In this document: positions 27,694 through 37,668 of the stretch, in pieces | Layout of the letters: each line of letters begins with the position of its first letter | How positions within the stretch are numbered: the stretch's first letter is position 1 | Source of the DNA: Salipiger sp. H15 | GTDB taxonomy: Bacteria > Pseudomonadota > Alphaproteobacteria > Rhodobacterales > Rhodobacteraceae | Direction of reading: 5' to 3' | Assembly: GCF_040409955.1 (NCBI RefSeq) | Contig: NZ_CP123390.1 | Location: 1-64,000, forward strand | DNA: 64,000 nucleotides | The notes under the pieces: model-generated | What the model was told of the DNA's origin: nothing | Database searches by the model: none | The model's input: only the letters and a program-made list of their open reading frames with translations | Program-made: the position numbers and the translations under genes

Positions 27694-28041
27694 ATGCATG
27701 AGAACTCGACAATGATTTCGTCCGTCAAGGTCAACGGCACGGCGGTCTACTCCCGCTCCGGCGAGCATGTCGGAACGATCGACCACCTCACCATCGACAA
27801 AGCGACCGGCAAGGTGGCCTACGCGGTGATGGGCTTCGGGGGCTTTCTGGGGATAGGCGAAGACCACCACCCGATCCCCTGGGCGAAGCTGAGCTACGAC
27901 ACCAGCCGTGGCGGCTACGTGACCGACATCACGTCTGAGCAGCTGGAGGGCGCGCCGGAGCGCGGGGACGACTGGCACCGCGACCGCGACTGGGAAGCGC
28001 GCACGCACGACTATTACGGCGTGCCCAACTACTGGGTCTGA
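27694..28041 (+). CDS. PRC-barrel domain protein
   Basis: A 115-aa protein with one PRC-barrel domain at residues ~8-90 (VNGTAVYSRSGEHVGTIDHLTIDKATGKVAYAVMGFGGFLGIGEDHHPIPW). The C-terminal tail is acidic and aromatic (DDWHRDRDWEARTHDYYGVPNYWV). Stand-alone PRC-barrel proteins are common in alphaproteobacteria, often stress-related and of unknown biochemical role. An AGGAGG site precedes the ATG. A strong hairpin follows the stop. Confidence 0.88.
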   Translation: MHENSTMISSVKVNGTAVYSRSGEHVGTIDHLTIDKATGKVAYAVMGFGGFLGIGEDHHPIPWAKLSYDTSRGGYVTDITSEQLEGAPERGDDWHRDRDWEARTHDYYGVPNYWV

Positions 28042-28070
28042 GCAGGCTCTTTCCCCTGACCAGAACATGC

Positions 28071-28097
28071 GGAGCCCGGCCCAAAGGGCCGGGCTCC
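28071..28097 (+). terminator. Strong hairpin after the PRC-barrel gene
   Basis: GGAGCCCGGCCC and GGGCCGGGCTCC form a perfect 12-bp GC-rich stem with an AAA loop, 30 bases after the stop. No T-run follows, so it is a probable but not classical terminator. Confidence 0.6.
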
Positions 28098-28370
28098 GGC
28101 GTTCCCAAGGCCGTCACGAGGAATCGAACCAGAGCCGGGATCCGGTCCAAGCGGAGTGCGGCATCTCGGCCATTCGAATGTCGGCAAGACCCGGAATGCG
28201 ACCTATGGGTCGCCTAATGCGCTGGCGCTGCGGCGCAGGCGCGCTCCGCGGCCACAGATTCATCTCGGCGATCTTTACGCATTCCTTATGCGGCCCGCCG
28301 GGCTTCCACATGGAGACCTTACGCCCTGATCCCCCAGATAAGGCCGGCAAACCATCTGGAGGATCCTCGC
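28098..28370. other. Upstream region of the kdp operon
   Basis: No gene is seen in 270 bp. It must contain the kdp promoter. I could not recognise a KdpE box. A GGTTCGATTCC-like stretch on the minus strand (around 28117) resembles a tRNA T-loop but lacks a matching stem. Confidence 0.4.
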
Positions 28371-28460
28371 ATGGATCTTGATCTCGTACTTGCCGGCGCT
28401 GCCGCCGCGGCGCTCTTCGTCTACCTGCTCGCCGTGCTCATGCGGCCCGAGCGGTTCTGA
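28371..28460 (+). CDS. kdpF: KdpF, small subunit of the potassium ATPase
   Basis: A 29-aa single-helix membrane peptide: an acidic start (MDLDLVLAG), a hydrophobic core, and the typical KdpF ending [11 protein letters not shown]. KdpF stabilises the KdpFABC complex in the inner membrane. The ATG follows GGAGG and the gene lies 11 bp before kdpB. Confidence 0.9.
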   Translation: MDLDLVLAGAAAAALFVYLLAVLMRPERF

Positions 28461-28471
28461 GGGAGGCGCGC

Positions 28472-30484
28472 ATGACACCGCGAACCCCGACGTCGATGTT
28501 TTCCGCCGCGCTGCTACGCCCGGCGCTGTGGCAGAGCTTCGCCAAGCTCGCCCCCCGCCAGCTGATCCGCAACCCGGTGATGTTCACCACCGCCGTCGCC
28601 GCGGCGCTGGCGACGCTGCTTCTGGCGCGCAGCCTGGCGGTTGGCGGCGATCTTCTCTTCGAGGCGCAGATCACCTTCTGGCTCTGGCTCACGGTGCTCT
28701 TCGGCAGCTTCGCCGAGGCGCTGGCCGAGGGCCGGGGCAAGGCGCAGGCCGGCGCGCTGCGCTCGACCAAGGCCGAGCTGCGCGGCCGGCGGCTGAAGAG
28801 CAACACGGCGCAGGAGGTGGCCGCCAGCGAACTGCGCAAGGGCGATGTCGTTCTGGTCGAGGCGGGCGAGTTGATCCCGGCGGATGGCGAGGTGATCGCC
28901 GGCATCGCCTCGGTCAACGAGGCGGCGATCACCGGCGAAAGCGCCCCGGTGATCCGCGAGGCGGGCGGCGACCGCTCGGCGGTGACCGCCGGCACGCGGG
29001 TGCTGTCCGACGCGATCCGTGTCCGGGTGACCGCCGAGCCCGGCGCAGGCTTCATCGACCGGATGATCGCGCTGGTCGAGGGCGCGAGCCGCGCCAAGAC
29101 GCCCAACGAGGTCGCGCTGACCGTGCTGCTGACCGGGCTCACGCTGGTTTTCCTCGTGGCTGTCGGCACGCTGCCGGCCTTTGCCGCCTATGCCGGCGGC
29201 GCGCTGCCGGTGCCGGTGCTGATCGCGCTCTTCGTGGCGCTGATCCCGACGACGATCTCGGCGCTGCTCTCGGCCATCGGCATCGCCGGCATGGACCGGC
29301 TGATCAGCTTCAACGTGCTGGCGAAATCGGGCCGCGCGGTCGAGGCGGCGGGCGACATCGACACGCTGCTGCTCGACAAGACCGGCACGATCACCCTCGG
29401 CGACCGGCAGGCGGCGGAGTTCCTGCCGCTGCCCGGCATCCGCGAAAGCGAACTGGTCGAGGCGGCTTGGCTGGCGTCGCTGGGCGACGAGACCCCGGAG
29501 GGGCGGTCGATCGTCACCCTGTCGGGGCGCGCGGGCAAGGTGCCCGAGGGCGCCGGGGTGGTGGGCTTCACCGCGCAGACCCGGGTCAGCGGCATCGACC
29601 ATGCCGGGCGGCAGATCCGCAAAGGTGCCGTGGACGCGGTGCTGAGGCTGCAGCCCTTCGATCCCGGCGCCGAGCGCGAGCTGCGCGGCCTTGCCGAGCG
29701 CATCGCCCGCGCCGGCGGCACGCCGCTGGCGGTGGCCGAGGGCGCGCGGTTGCTGGGGGTCGTGCATCTCAAGGACGTAGTGAAGGCCGGCATCCGCGCG
29801 CGCTTTGACGAGCTGCGCCGTATGGGCATCCGCACGGTGATGATCACCGGGGACAACCCGCTGACCGCCGCCGCGATCGCCGCCGAGGCGGGCGTCGACG
29901 ACTTTCTCGCCGAGGCGACGCCCGAGGACAAGCTGGCGCTGATCCGCAAGGAACAGGCGGGCGGCAAGCTGGTCGCCATGTGCGGCGACGGCACCAATGA
30001 CGCGCCGGCGTTGGCGCAGTCGGATGTGGGCGTCGCGATGAACACCGGCACGCAGGCCGCGCGCGAGGCCGGCAACATGGTCGATCTGGACAGCAACCCC
30101 ACGAAGCTGATCGAGATCGTGGGCATCGGCAAGCAGTTGCTGATGACCCGCGGCGCGCTGACGACCTTTTCGGTGTCGAACGACGTGGCCAAGTATTTCG
30201 CCATCCTGCCGGCGATCTTCGTGGCGCTCTACCCGGGGCTGGGCGCGCTCGACGTGATGCAGCTTGCTAGCCCGCGAAGCGCGATCCTCTCGGCGCTGAT
30301 CTTCAACGCGCTGATCATCCCGGCGCTGGTGCCGCTGGCGCTGCGCGGCGTCGCCTACCGCCCGCAGAGCGCCGCGCGGCAATTGGCCCGCAACCTCGCC
30401 CTCTACGGGCTGGGCGGGCTGGTGGTGCCCTTCGCCGGGATCAAACTGATCGACATGGCAGTCGCGGGCCTCGGCCTCGCCTGA
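28472..30484 (+). CDS. kdpB: KdpB, catalytic P-type ATPase subunit of the K+ pump
   Basis: A 670-aa P-type ATPase. TGESAPV (~150), the phosphorylated Asp in DKTGTITLG (~303) and the hinge motif [10 protein letters not shown] (~505) are all present; seven membrane helices and the KdpB-typical length confirm the family. It hydrolyses ATP to drive K+ uptake through KdpA. Here it directly follows kdpF and precedes kdpA, whereas the textbook order is F-A-B-C. Confidence 0.97.
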   Translation: MTPRTPTSMFSAALLRPALWQSFAKLAPRQLIRNPVMFTTAVAAALATLLLARSLAVGGDLLFEAQITFWLWLTVLFGSFAEALAEGRGKAQAGALRSTKAELRGRRLKSNTAQEVAASELRKGDVVLVEAGELIPADGEVIAGIASVNEAAITGESAPVIREAGGDRSAVTAGTRVLSDAIRVRVTAEPGAGFIDRMIALVEGASRAKTPNEVALTVLLTGLTLVFLVAVGTLPAFAAYAGGALPVPVLIALFVALIPTTISALLSAIGIAGMDRLISFNVLAKSGRAVEAAGDIDTLLLDKTGTITLGDRQAAEFLPLPGIRESELVEAAWLASLGDETPEGRSIVTLSGRAGKVPEGAGVVGFTAQTRVSGIDHAGRQIRKGAVDAVLRLQPFDPGAERELRGLAERIARAGGTPLAVAEGARLLGVVHLKDVVKAGIRARFDELRRMGIRTVMITGDNPLTAAAIAAEAGVDDFLAEATPEDKLALIRKEQAGGKLVAMCGDGTNDAPALAQSDVGVAMNTGTQAAREAGNMVDLDSNPTKLIEIVGIGKQLLMTRGALTTFSVSNDVAKYFAILPAIFVALYPGLGALDVMQLASPRSAILSALIFNALIIPALVPLALRGVAYRPQSAARQLARNLALYGLGGLVVPFAGIKLIDMAVAGLGLA

Positions 30485-30550
30485 GCCCTCCCACTCCCCG
30501 TGCCCGACTGCGCGCCCCGCGCGCGGCCCGGCCGATCAAGGACTGACAGA

Positions 30551-32212
30551 ATGACCGAACTTACCCTCATCCTGCTGGTGGTCGGGGGCGCCGCGGCGCT
30601 TTCGATCCCGCTCGGTGCCTACATGGCCTGGGCGCTTGACCCCGGCGCCCGCACCACGCGCCGCTGGACGGCCCTTTTCGCTCGCGTCGCTGGCGGCGAT
30701 GCCGGGCAGGACTGGCGGCGCTACCTCGCCGCGCTGCTGAGCTTCAACGCGGTGATGTTCACGCTGACCTTCGCCATCCTCGCGCTCCAGCAGCACCTGC
30801 CGCTCAACCCCGACGGCAAGGGCGCGCTGGGGCTTTCGCTGGTGTTCAACACCGCCGCCTCCTTCACCACGAACACCAACCTGCAGCACTATTCGGGCGA
30901 GGTGTCGATGAGCTATCTCAGCCAGCTCGCCGGGCTGATGTGGCTGCAGTTCGTCGCCGCCGCCACCGGCATCGCGGCGCTGGCGGCGCTGGCGCGCGGG
31001 CTGGCCGGGCGCGCGGCGCTCGGCAACTTCCTGATTGACCTGCAGCGGGCCACCTTCCTCGTGCTGCTGCCGCTGGCGCTGGTCATGGCGCTGCTGCTGG
31101 TCGCGGGCGGTGTACCGATGACGCTGCAGGGCGCGGCCCATGCGACAACGCTGGAGGGCGCGGTGCAGACCATCGCCCGCGGCCCGGTGGCGGCCTTCGT
31201 GGCGATCAAGCAGCTGGGCACCAACGGCGGCGGCTTCTTCGGACCCAACGGCACCCATCCCTTCGAGAACCCGACATTCTGGACCAACGCGCTGTCGATG
31301 GGGGCGATCCTGCTGATCCCCATGGCGTGCGTCTGGATGTTCGGCCGCATCCTCGGCCGTCCGCGCCATGCGGCAGTGATCTTCGCCGTCATGACGCTGT
31401 TCCTGCTGGTCAAGATCGCCGGCGCGCTGACGCTCGAGAGCGCGCCCACAGCTGCGCTGACCGGGCTGCCGGTGGCGCAGGACGTCGGCAACCTCGAGGG
31501 CAAGGAGCTGCGGTTCGGCGCGGCGGGCGGGCCGCTCTGGGCGGTGTTGTCGACCTCGACCTCGAACGGCTCGGTGGGGGCGATGCACGACAGCCTCAAC
31601 CCGCTGACCGGGCTGATGCCGCTGGCGGGCATGTGGCTCAATGCCACCTTCGGAGGCGTCGGCGTGGGCATGGTCAACATGCTGCTCTACGTGCTGGTCG
31701 CGGTGTTCATCGCCGGGATGATGGTGGGCCGGACGCCGGACTACCTCGGCCACCGGATCGAGGCGCGCGAGATGCGGCTGGCGGTGCTGGCGCTGCTGTC
31801 GCATGCGGTGCTGATCCTCGGCGGCACGGCGCTCTTCGCCGCGACGCCTTGGGGGCAGGCCACGGTTCAGGAGGCCGGCCCGCACGGGTTCACCGAGATC
31901 CTCTACGAGTTCAGCTCGGCCGCGGCCAACAACGGCTCGGGCTTCGAGGGGCTGGGCGACGGCACCGCCGCCTGGAACATCGCCACGGGGCTGGTAATGC
32001 TGATCGGTCGCTACCTGCCGCTAATCCTGCCCTTTGCGATCATCGGCAGCCTGTCGGCCAAGCGCCGCGGCGCGCAGGGCGCGGGCACGCTGGGGGTCGA
32101 GGATGCGACCTTCGGCACGCTGCTGGCGATCACCGTGGTGATCTTCGGCGCGCTCACCTTCCTTCCGGCGGCGGCGCTCGGCCCGCTTGCCGAACATTTC
32201 TCGCTGCCCTGA
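30551..32212 (+). CDS. kdpA: KdpA, K+-translocating channel-like subunit
   Basis: A 553-aa membrane protein of normal KdpA length. The four selectivity-filter-like regions are visible: SFTTNTNLQHYSGE (~93-108), TNGGGFFGPNGTHPFENP (~225), TSTSNGSVGAMHDSLNP (~335) and SSAAANNGSGFEG (~455). It binds and channels K+ in the KdpFABC complex. I chose ATG 30551 because it has AAGGA upstream and gives the family N-terminus; the longer frame to 30500 adds an Arg-rich tail. Confidence 0.97.
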   Translation: MTELTLILLVVGGAAALSIPLGAYMAWALDPGARTTRRWTALFARVAGGDAGQDWRRYLAALLSFNAVMFTLTFAILALQQHLPLNPDGKGALGLSLVFNTAASFTTNTNLQHYSGEVSMSYLSQLAGLMWLQFVAAATGIAALAALARGLAGRAALGNFLIDLQRATFLVLLPLALVMALLLVAGGVPMTLQGAAHATTLEGAVQTIARGPVAAFVAIKQLGTNGGGFFGPNGTHPFENPTFWTNALSMGAILLIPMACVWMFGRILGRPRHAAVIFAVMTLFLLVKIAGALTLESAPTAALTGLPVAQDVGNLEGKELRFGAAGGPLWAVLSTSTSNGSVGAMHDSLNPLTGLMPLAGMWLNATFGGVGVGMVNMLLYVLVAVFIAGMMVGRTPDYLGHRIEAREMRLAVLALLSHAVLILGGTALFAATPWGQATVQEAGPHGFTEILYEFSSAAANNGSGFEGLGDGTAAWNIATGLVMLIGRYLPLILPFAIIGSLSAKRRGAQGAGTLGVEDATFGTLLAITVVIFGALTFLPAAALGPLAEHFSLP

Positions 32213-32230
32213 GCGGCGGCAACAGGAGAC

Positions 32231-32809
32231 ATGTCCATGTCGAACTTCACCTCCGCCCTGCGTGTCGCACTGGCAACCATGACCCTCTGCGTCGCGGGCT
32301 ATACCGCGCTGGTCCTGACCGTCGCGCAGCTGGCAACCCCCGGCACCGCGAACGGCTCGCTGATCAGCCGCGACGATGGCGGCATCCTCGGCAGCCGGCA
32401 GATCGCCCAGGGCTTCAGCCAGCCGCGCTACATCTGGCCGCGGCCCTCGGCGGCGGGCTACGACGCGGGCGCGGCGGGGGGCTCGAACCTCTCGCCGGCC
32501 AACCCCGTGCTGACGGCCCGCGCTGAGGCGCGCATCGCCGCCGAGGGAGGCGCCGGCCCGACCAACCCGATCCCCGCCGATCTGGTCACCGCCTCGGGCT
32601 CCGGGCTCGACCCGCATGTCACCGTCGAGGCCGCGCTGTTCCAGGCCGGCCGCGTCGCCGAAGCGCGGCGCGTTCCACGCAGCGCCGTGACCGAGATCGT
32701 CGCCGCACAGGCCGAGCCCACGCCGCTGTCCGGGGCGCGGCGGGTCAACGTGCTGGCCCTCAACCTCGCGCTCGATGCCGCGCTGGCGGCGCCGGCGCCG
32801 CGCCAGTAG
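32231..32809 (+). CDS. kdpC: KdpC, accessory subunit of the K+ pump
   Basis: A 192-aa protein with one N-terminal membrane helix (residues ~8-32) and a periplasmic domain carrying the family motifs GSRQIAQGFSQPRYIWPRPSA and SGSGLDPHVTVEAALFQAGRVA. KdpC assists high-affinity K+ binding in the complex. It lies 18 bp after kdpA and 9 bp before kdpD, with AGGAGA upstream of the start. Confidence 0.97.
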   Translation: MSMSNFTSALRVALATMTLCVAGYTALVLTVAQLATPGTANGSLISRDDGGILGSRQIAQGFSQPRYIWPRPSAAGYDAGAAGGSNLSPANPVLTARAEARIAAEGGAGPTNPIPADLVTASGSGLDPHVTVEAALFQAGRVAEARRVPRSAVTEIVAAQAEPTPLSGARRVNVLALNLALDAALAAPAPRQ

Positions 32810-32818
32810 GATGCGCGC

Positions 32819-35458
32819 ATGAGCGACGAGACGCGCCCCTCGCCCGATGCCCTGCTCCGCGAAGCGGAACGCGAGGGGCGCGGCACATTGAAGATCTTCC
32901 TCGGCGCCGCCCCCGGCGTCGGGAAGACCTACGAAATGCTGCTCGAGGCCGCCGAGAAGCGCGCCGCGGGCTGCGACCTCGTCGTCGGCGTGGTCGAGAC
33001 CCACGGCCGGGCCGAGACCGCGGCGCTGATCGCACCGCTGCCGGTGGTGCCGCGCCGCGAGCTCCGCTACCGCGGCCAGAGCCTCTCGGAGATGGACCTC
33101 GACGCGATCCTGGCCCGCCACCCGCAGGCGGTGCTGGTGGACGAGCTGGCGCATACCAACGCCCCCGGCGCGCGCCACCAGAAGCGCTGGCAGGACATCG
33201 AGGAGCTTCTGGCCGCCGGCATCGACGTGATGACCACGGTGAACATCCAGCACGTGGAAAGCCTCAACGACGTGGTGGGCGCCTTCACCCATGTGCGGGT
33301 GCGCGAGACGGTGCCCGACCGCCTCTTCGAGACCGCCGAGATCGAGCTCATCGACCTGCCGCCCGAGGATCTGATCGCGCGGCTCGAGGCGGGCAAGGTC
33401 TATATCCCCGAGCAGGCGCGGCAAGCGCTGGCGCACTTCTTTTCCAAGGGCAACCTGCTGGCGCTGCGCGAGCTGGCGCTGCGCCACGCCGCGCAGGTGG
33501 TCGATGCGCGCATCCGCGAACATCAGGAGGTCACCGGGCAGGACGGACAGGGCGGCGGCCAGCACGTGCTGGCGGCGGTCTCGGAAGCGCCGGGCAGCGA
33601 GCAGGTGGTGCGCGCCGCCAAGCGGCTTGCCGATGCGCTGCACGCGCCGCTGACGCTGCTGCACGTGGAAACCCCCGCCTCCGAGCGGCAGGGTTCCGAG
33701 GCACGCACGCAGCTGGCGCGGACGCTGGCGCTTGGCGCCTCGCTGGGGGCGGCGCTGCAGTCGGTGCCGGCGACCTCGGTGCCCGAGGCGATCCTCGCGC
33801 AGTGCCGCGAGGCGCGGGCGACGCATCTGGTGATCGGCCGGTCGCAGCGGCTGCGCGGCTGGCGCCGGCCGGTGGTGCGCGCGCTGCTCGACGGCAGCAA
33901 CGGCACCGCGGTGCACGTGGTGCCGGTCAGCACGTCCGGACTGCGGCGCGACTGGCGGGCGGCCTTTGCCGGCGGCTGGGGCGGCGATCTGGCGGCGATC
34001 GCCGGGGTCGGAGCGATGACGCTGCTCGCCTATCTGGCGCAGGGCTGGATCGGGCGCGGGCCGATCGACCTGCTGTATCTGGTGCCGGTGATCGCCAGCG
34101 CCAGCCTCTTCGGCTTCCGCGCCGGGCTGATGGCGGCGATCGCGGCGGGCATCGCCTACAACTTCGTCTTCCTGCCGCCGGTCTATACCTTCATCATCTA
34201 CGGGCCCGCCAACTTGATCACCGCGGTGCTGCTGGTGCTGGTGGCGATCCTCACCGGCCAGCTTGCCGCCCGCGCCCGCGCCGCCGCCGCGCTGGCCATG
34301 CGCTCGGCGCGCGAGAACGCGGCGCTGGCGCGTTTCGCGACCCGGCTCGGCGCCGCCAAGGACCGCGCCGAGACTGCGCAGATCGTCTGCGAGGAGATCC
34401 GCACGCTTCTGGCAGTGCAGACGCTGGTGCTGCAGGCGCAGGGCGAGGGGCTGGCCATCACCGCCTCGGGCCAGACCCGCCCCGAGCTGACCCCGGTCGA
34501 CCGCGCCGCCGCCGAGTGGACGCTGGCCCATGGCGAGGCCGCCGGGCGCGGGACAAGCACGCTCAGCGCCAGCGACTGGCAGTTCCGCCCGCTGAAGACC
34601 GCGCTCGGCACATTGGCGGTGCTGGGGCTGCGCGGCCCGGCCGGGCGCGACCCGGTGCCCGCCGAGCGCGCCGCGCTGGCGGTCAGCCTGATCGACCAGG
34701 CGGCGCTGGCACATGAGCGGCTGAAGCTCGAGACCGAGATGCGCGAGATCGAGGTGATGCGCCAGCGCGACAGCCTGCGCGCCGCACTGCTGGCCTCGCT
34801 CAGCCACGACCTGCGCACGCCGCTCACCGCCGTCACCGCCGCCGCCGAGGCCTTGCCTGCCGAGGGTGCCGAGGCCGAGCTGGTGCAGACCGTCCGCACC
34901 GAGGCGCGGCGGCTCGGCCGCTTCCTGTCGGACCTGCTCGACCTCACGCGGATCGAGGAGGGCGCCGTCAGCCCCGACCTGCAGCCGGTCGACCTGACCG
35001 ACGTGATCGCCGCCGCCGTGGCGGACATGTCGCGGCGGCTCGGGGGGCGGGACCTGCGCAGCTCGGTCGATCCCACCCTTCCGCTGGTGCGCGCCGATGC
35101 CGCGCTGCTGCACCACGCGCTGCTCAACCTGTTAGACAACGCGGTGAAATACGCCCCCGAAGCCGAGCCCATCGAGATCACCGCCCGCATGGGCCGCCGC
35201 GGCCCGGTGATCGACGTGCTCGACCGCGGCCCCGGCATCCCGCCCGGCAGCGAGCAGCGTATCTTCGACCGCTTTGCCCGCGGCGAAAGCTCTGACCGCA
35301 CTGGCGGCTCGGGGCTGGGGCTGGCCATCGTCAAGGGCTTTGCCGAGGCCATGGGCTTCACCGTCGAGGCCGCAAGGCGCCAGCGCGGCGGCTCGCGCTT
35401 CAGCATCCGCATGCCCGCCGAGGCGATCGTCCAGATGCCCATGGAGGACATGGCATGA
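32819..35458 (+). CDS. kdpD: KdpD, osmosensitive K+-responsive sensor histidine kinase
   Basis: An 879-aa sensor kinase of normal length. The N-terminal KdpD domain has Walker A GAAPGVGKTYEM (~29) and a Walker B-like VLVDELAHTN (~105). A USP-like domain covers ~245-370, four DUF4118 membrane helices ~390-490, and a GAF-like region follows. The phosphorylated His is in LASLSHDLRTPLTAV (~662), and the ATP lid is GPGIPPGSEQRIFDRFARGES ... GSGLGLAIVKG. It phosphorylates KdpE when K+ is low. Its last codons overlap the kdpE start (ATGA). Confidence 0.97.
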   Translation: MSDETRPSPDALLREAEREGRGTLKIFLGAAPGVGKTYEMLLEAAEKRAAGCDLVVGVVETHGRAETAALIAPLPVVPRRELRYRGQSLSEMDLDAILARHPQAVLVDELAHTNAPGARHQKRWQDIEELLAAGIDVMTTVNIQHVESLNDVVGAFTHVRVRETVPDRLFETAEIELIDLPPEDLIARLEAGKVYIPEQARQALAHFFSKGNLLALRELALRHAAQVVDARIREHQEVTGQDGQGGGQHVLAAVSEAPGSEQVVRAAKRLADALHAPLTLLHVETPASERQGSEARTQLARTLALGASLGAALQSVPATSVPEAILAQCREARATHLVIGRSQRLRGWRRPVVRALLDGSNGTAVHVVPVSTSGLRRDWRAAFAGGWGGDLAAIAGVGAMTLLAYLAQGWIGRGPIDLLYLVPVIASASLFGFRAGLMAAIAAGIAYNFVFLPPVYTFIIYGPANLITAVLLVLVAILTGQLAARARAAAALAMRSARENAALARFATRLGAAKDRAETAQIVCEEIRTLLAVQTLVLQAQGEGLAITASGQTRPELTPVDRAAAEWTLAHGEAAGRGTSTLSASDWQFRPLKTALGTLAVLGLRGPAGRDPVPAERAALAVSLIDQAALAHERLKLETEMREIEVMRQRDSLRAALLASLSHDLRTPLTAVTAAAEALPAEGAEAELVQTVRTEARRLGRFLSDLLDLTRIEEGAVSPDLQPVDLTDVIAAAVADMSRRLGGRDLRSSVDPTLPLVRADAALLHHALLNLLDNAVKYAPEAEPIEITARMGRRGPVIDVLDRGPGIPPGSEQRIFDRFARGESSDRTGGSGLGLAIVKGFAEAMGFTVEAARRQRGGSRFSIRMPAEAIVQMPMEDMA

Positions 35459-36165
35459 GCGACCACATCCTGCTCGTCGACGACGAGATGCCGATCCGAC
35501 GCCTGCTGCGCGTCTCCTGCGAGCGGAGCGGCCACGCGGTCGCCGAGGCGGCAACCGCCGACGAGGCCCTACGGGCGCTCGCCCGCGCGCAGCCAAGACT
35601 GGTGCTGCTCGATCTGGGGCTGCCCGACCGCGACGGGCTCGAGCTGATCGGACCCTTCCGCGCGGCGGATGTGCCGATCATCGTGCTGACCGCGCGCGAA
35701 GGTTCGGCCGAGAAGGTCGCGGCACTGGATCTCGGGGCCGACGACTACGTGACCAAGCCCTTCGACAGCGAGGAGCTGCTGGCCCGCATCCGCTCCTGTC
35801 TGCGCCGCGCCGACCGCAGCAGCGGCACCGCACGGCGGATCGTGGCCGGTCCGGTGGAGATCGACCTCGACGGCCACAGCGTGCGCCGCGATGGCGCCGA
35901 GGTGAAGCTGACCCCCAAGGAATTCGCGCTTCTCGCCCAGCTCGCGGCCCATCCAGGCAAGGTGCTGACCCATTCGCATCTGCTTCGCGAGATCTGGGGA
36001 CCGGCCCATGTCGAACAGGTCGAATACCTGCGCGTGACCGTGCGTGCGTTGCGCAAGAAGCTGGAAGAGGATGCCTCGCACCCGCGGCTCATCCTGAACG
36101 AGCCCGGGATCGGCTATCGGTTTCGAGAGCAGGCGCGGCAGGGCGCAAAAGGGGACGCTTCCTGA
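35455..36165 (+). CDS. kdpE: KdpE, OmpR-family response regulator
   Basis: A 236-aa response regulator. The receiver domain has the acidic pocket DDE (~10-12), the phospho-acceptor Asp in LVLLDLGLPDRDG (~52), T in VLTAREG (~80) and K in DDYVTKPF (~101). The C-terminal winged HTH (LTPKEFALLAQLAAHPGKVLTHSHLLREIWG) is of OmpR type. It activates the kdp promoter. It overlaps kdpD by 4 bp, so kinase and regulator are translationally coupled. Confidence 0.97.
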   Translation: MSDHILLVDDEMPIRRLLRVSCERSGHAVAEAATADEALRALARAQPRLVLLDLGLPDRDGLELIGPFRAADVPIIVLTAREGSAEKVAALDLGADDYVTKPFDSEELLARIRSCLRRADRSSGTARRIVAGPVEIDLDGHSVRRDGAEVKLTPKEFALLAQLAAHPGKVLTHSHLLREIWGPAHVEQVEYLRVTVRALRKKLEEDASHPRLILNEPGIGYRFREQARQGAKGDAS

Positions 36166-36577
36166 ACAACGTCATGCCTGTGCGCCCCGCGTGCCCCCTG
36201 CCCCGGCATTCCGGTTGGGCAAGAAGTTCGTCCTGCCATCTGAAGTAGAGCTCAGGCGAGCGAGAGTGATGCAGCAGCGGGCGAGCGGTTTCAGACTGTT
36301 CGTCCTCCGGACACCCTTGATCTCGCATTCAGGTTGCCCGGCAAGCCGATCGCGACGGGACGTCACCACCAGATCGTGGGAATGCTGGCTGCCGCAATAT
36401 GCGGAGATCGCGTCACTCAAGCCGAGACGGAGTGGTGAATGACCGGTGGGAACATCCGCGAGGACGAGACCTCTGCGGCAGCGAGATACGAATACCCGGT
36501 CGAGGCGCCGGGATGGCTCCTTGCTCAAGCAGCAGCATCCAACCATGCCCGGAAGAGTTGGGCGCGTAAACCAAAGG
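36166..36577. other. Intergenic region, no gene recognised
   Basis: About 410 bp between kdpE and the convergent ParE-like toxin gene. Open frames occur on both strands, but none has a family motif or a good ribosome-binding site. This is where the ordered kdp operon ends and the mobile, toxin-antitoxin-rich zone begins. Confidence 0.4.
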
Positions 36578-36868
36578 TCAGAGAAATAGCCCGGGCAGAT
36601 CGCGGGCGCCATGCAACACCCTGACAATCTGCACCTGATCGTCTGCATCCAGGAAGAAGATTAGGTAGCGCCCGTGACGCGCTGCGCGCATCCCTTCGTA
36701 CACATCGTCGCGCATGGGAAAGCTCTCGGGGCGTTCTGCAACCTGTCCCATCTTCGCTTCAATCTCGGCAAGGAAGGACATCGCTCTCTCAGGATTGTCC
36801 AACGCGATGAAGTCCGCAACGTCAACCAGATCGGCGCGGGCCGCCGGCAGAATGACAAGACGTCGCAC
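36578..36868 (-). CDS. parE: RelE/ParE-family toxin
   Basis: A 96-aa toxin of the ParE branch of the RelE superfamily. The family pattern is visible: RRLVILPAARADLVDVADFIALDNPERAMSFLAEI, then RPESFPMRDDVYEGMRAARHGRYLIFFL and VQIVRVLHGARDLPGLF. ParE toxins inhibit gyrase; RelE-like members cleave mRNA. It starts with GTG 3 bp after the antitoxin stop, in the standard antitoxin-first order. Confidence 0.9.
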   Translation of the reverse strand: MRRLVILPAARADLVDVADFIALDNPERAMSFLAEIEAKMGQVAERPESFPMRDDVYEGMRAARHGRYLIFFLDADDQVQIVRVLHGARDLPGLFL

Positions 36869-36871
36869 AGA

Positions 36872-37135
36872 TCAGGACTTCGCCCCGTATCGCGCGCGAA
36901 GCTCCGCGAACACTTGGTCAGCCGAAACGCCTGGACCGCTCTCCAGACCAGCCTTGATCGCGTCGCGGAGGGTCTCAAGCTCGCGCCGTTCTGTATCCCG
37001 GTTGCGGGCCCAGTCACGCAAGGCTTCGCGCACGACCTCGCTCGTCGATGCATATTCACCCCCTGCCACCGTCTGGCGCAGCACGTCGGCCAGTTCTGCA
37101 GGCATCGTGATCGTCATTCTCTCGATCCCAGGCAT
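36872..37135 (-). CDS. parD: ParD-family antitoxin
   Basis: An 87-aa antitoxin with an N-terminal ribbon-helix-helix (ERMTITMPAELADVLRQTVAGGEYASTSEVVREALRDW) and a C-terminal toxin-binding tail (SADQVFAELRARYG). It binds and neutralises the toxin gene product just downstream and represses its own operon. Two ATGs lie 6 bases apart; AGGAGG is 7 bases before the one at 37135 but only 1 base before the other, so 37135 is preferred. Confidence 0.9.
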   Translation of the reverse strand: MPGIERMTITMPAELADVLRQTVAGGEYASTSEVVREALRDWARNRDTERRELETLRDAIKAGLESGPGVSADQVFAELRARYGAKS

Positions 37136-37329
37136 TGTCATACCTCCTACGGCCATCGACCTACTTTATCATACTTATGATGCAGGAGACAGCGTTCAAG
37201 GCCAGCGTTCCCGTGGGAACGAGGTCACAAAATCCTGCAGCGCCTGCGACCTACCACAAGGCCGAAGCCTCGCGCCATAAGGAGCGCTGGTATACGCGCT
37301 CGGCTAACGAGGAACTCGAACGGCAATGC

Positions 37330-37668
37330 TCAGGACCTGCGATCACCGAAGTACGTCGTGTCTTCGGTATTATTGTAGTCGTCGGGATTGAAATCGTTCG
37401 GATCGAACGCCTCATCTTCTTCATCAATGCCCGTCAAGTAAGATGTTCCAGTCTCTTCATCGAACACCAAACCGTAGGTCGCACGACCCTCAGACTTGAA
37501 ACGCCCGTATTCGTGAACGGCCGCGCAAATAAAAGCCAGCACGAAAGGCGACAAGATCAGGACTGCTAGCAGATGAGCTTCGATTGCGGTCTCCTTCAGA
37601 CGCTTTTCAGCATGGGGTGCCTTCCACGTGGGGACAGCACCGGTGACGTCAGGAGACTGTATCATCAA
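37330..37668 (-). CDS. Hypothetical protein with one membrane helix and an acidic tail
   Basis: A 112-aa protein with no recognised family. One membrane helix (HLLAVLILSPFVLAFICAAVH, ~32-52) is followed by a cytosolic tail rich in Asp, Glu and Asn (TGIDEEDEAFDPNDFNPDDY). The composition is too biased and orderly for a chance frame. It lies between parDE and prlF and may be a small cargo gene. Confidence 0.6.
   Translation of the reverse strand: MMIQSPDVTGAVPTWKAPHAEKRLKETAIEAHLLAVLILSPFVLAFICAAVHEYGRFKSEGRATYGLVFDEETGTSYLTGIDEEDEAFDPNDFNPDDYNNTEDTTYFGDRRS

Noticed and set aside
28100..28180. tRNA gene on the minus strand
   Set aside because: A GGTTCGATTCC-like loop is present, but the T-stem does not pair and no acceptor or anticodon arm can be drawn.
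32021..35116. 1,031-aa minus-strand frame opposite kdpC/kdpD
   Set aside because: Shadow of kdpC and kdpD; no motifs, and the plus strand is unambiguous.
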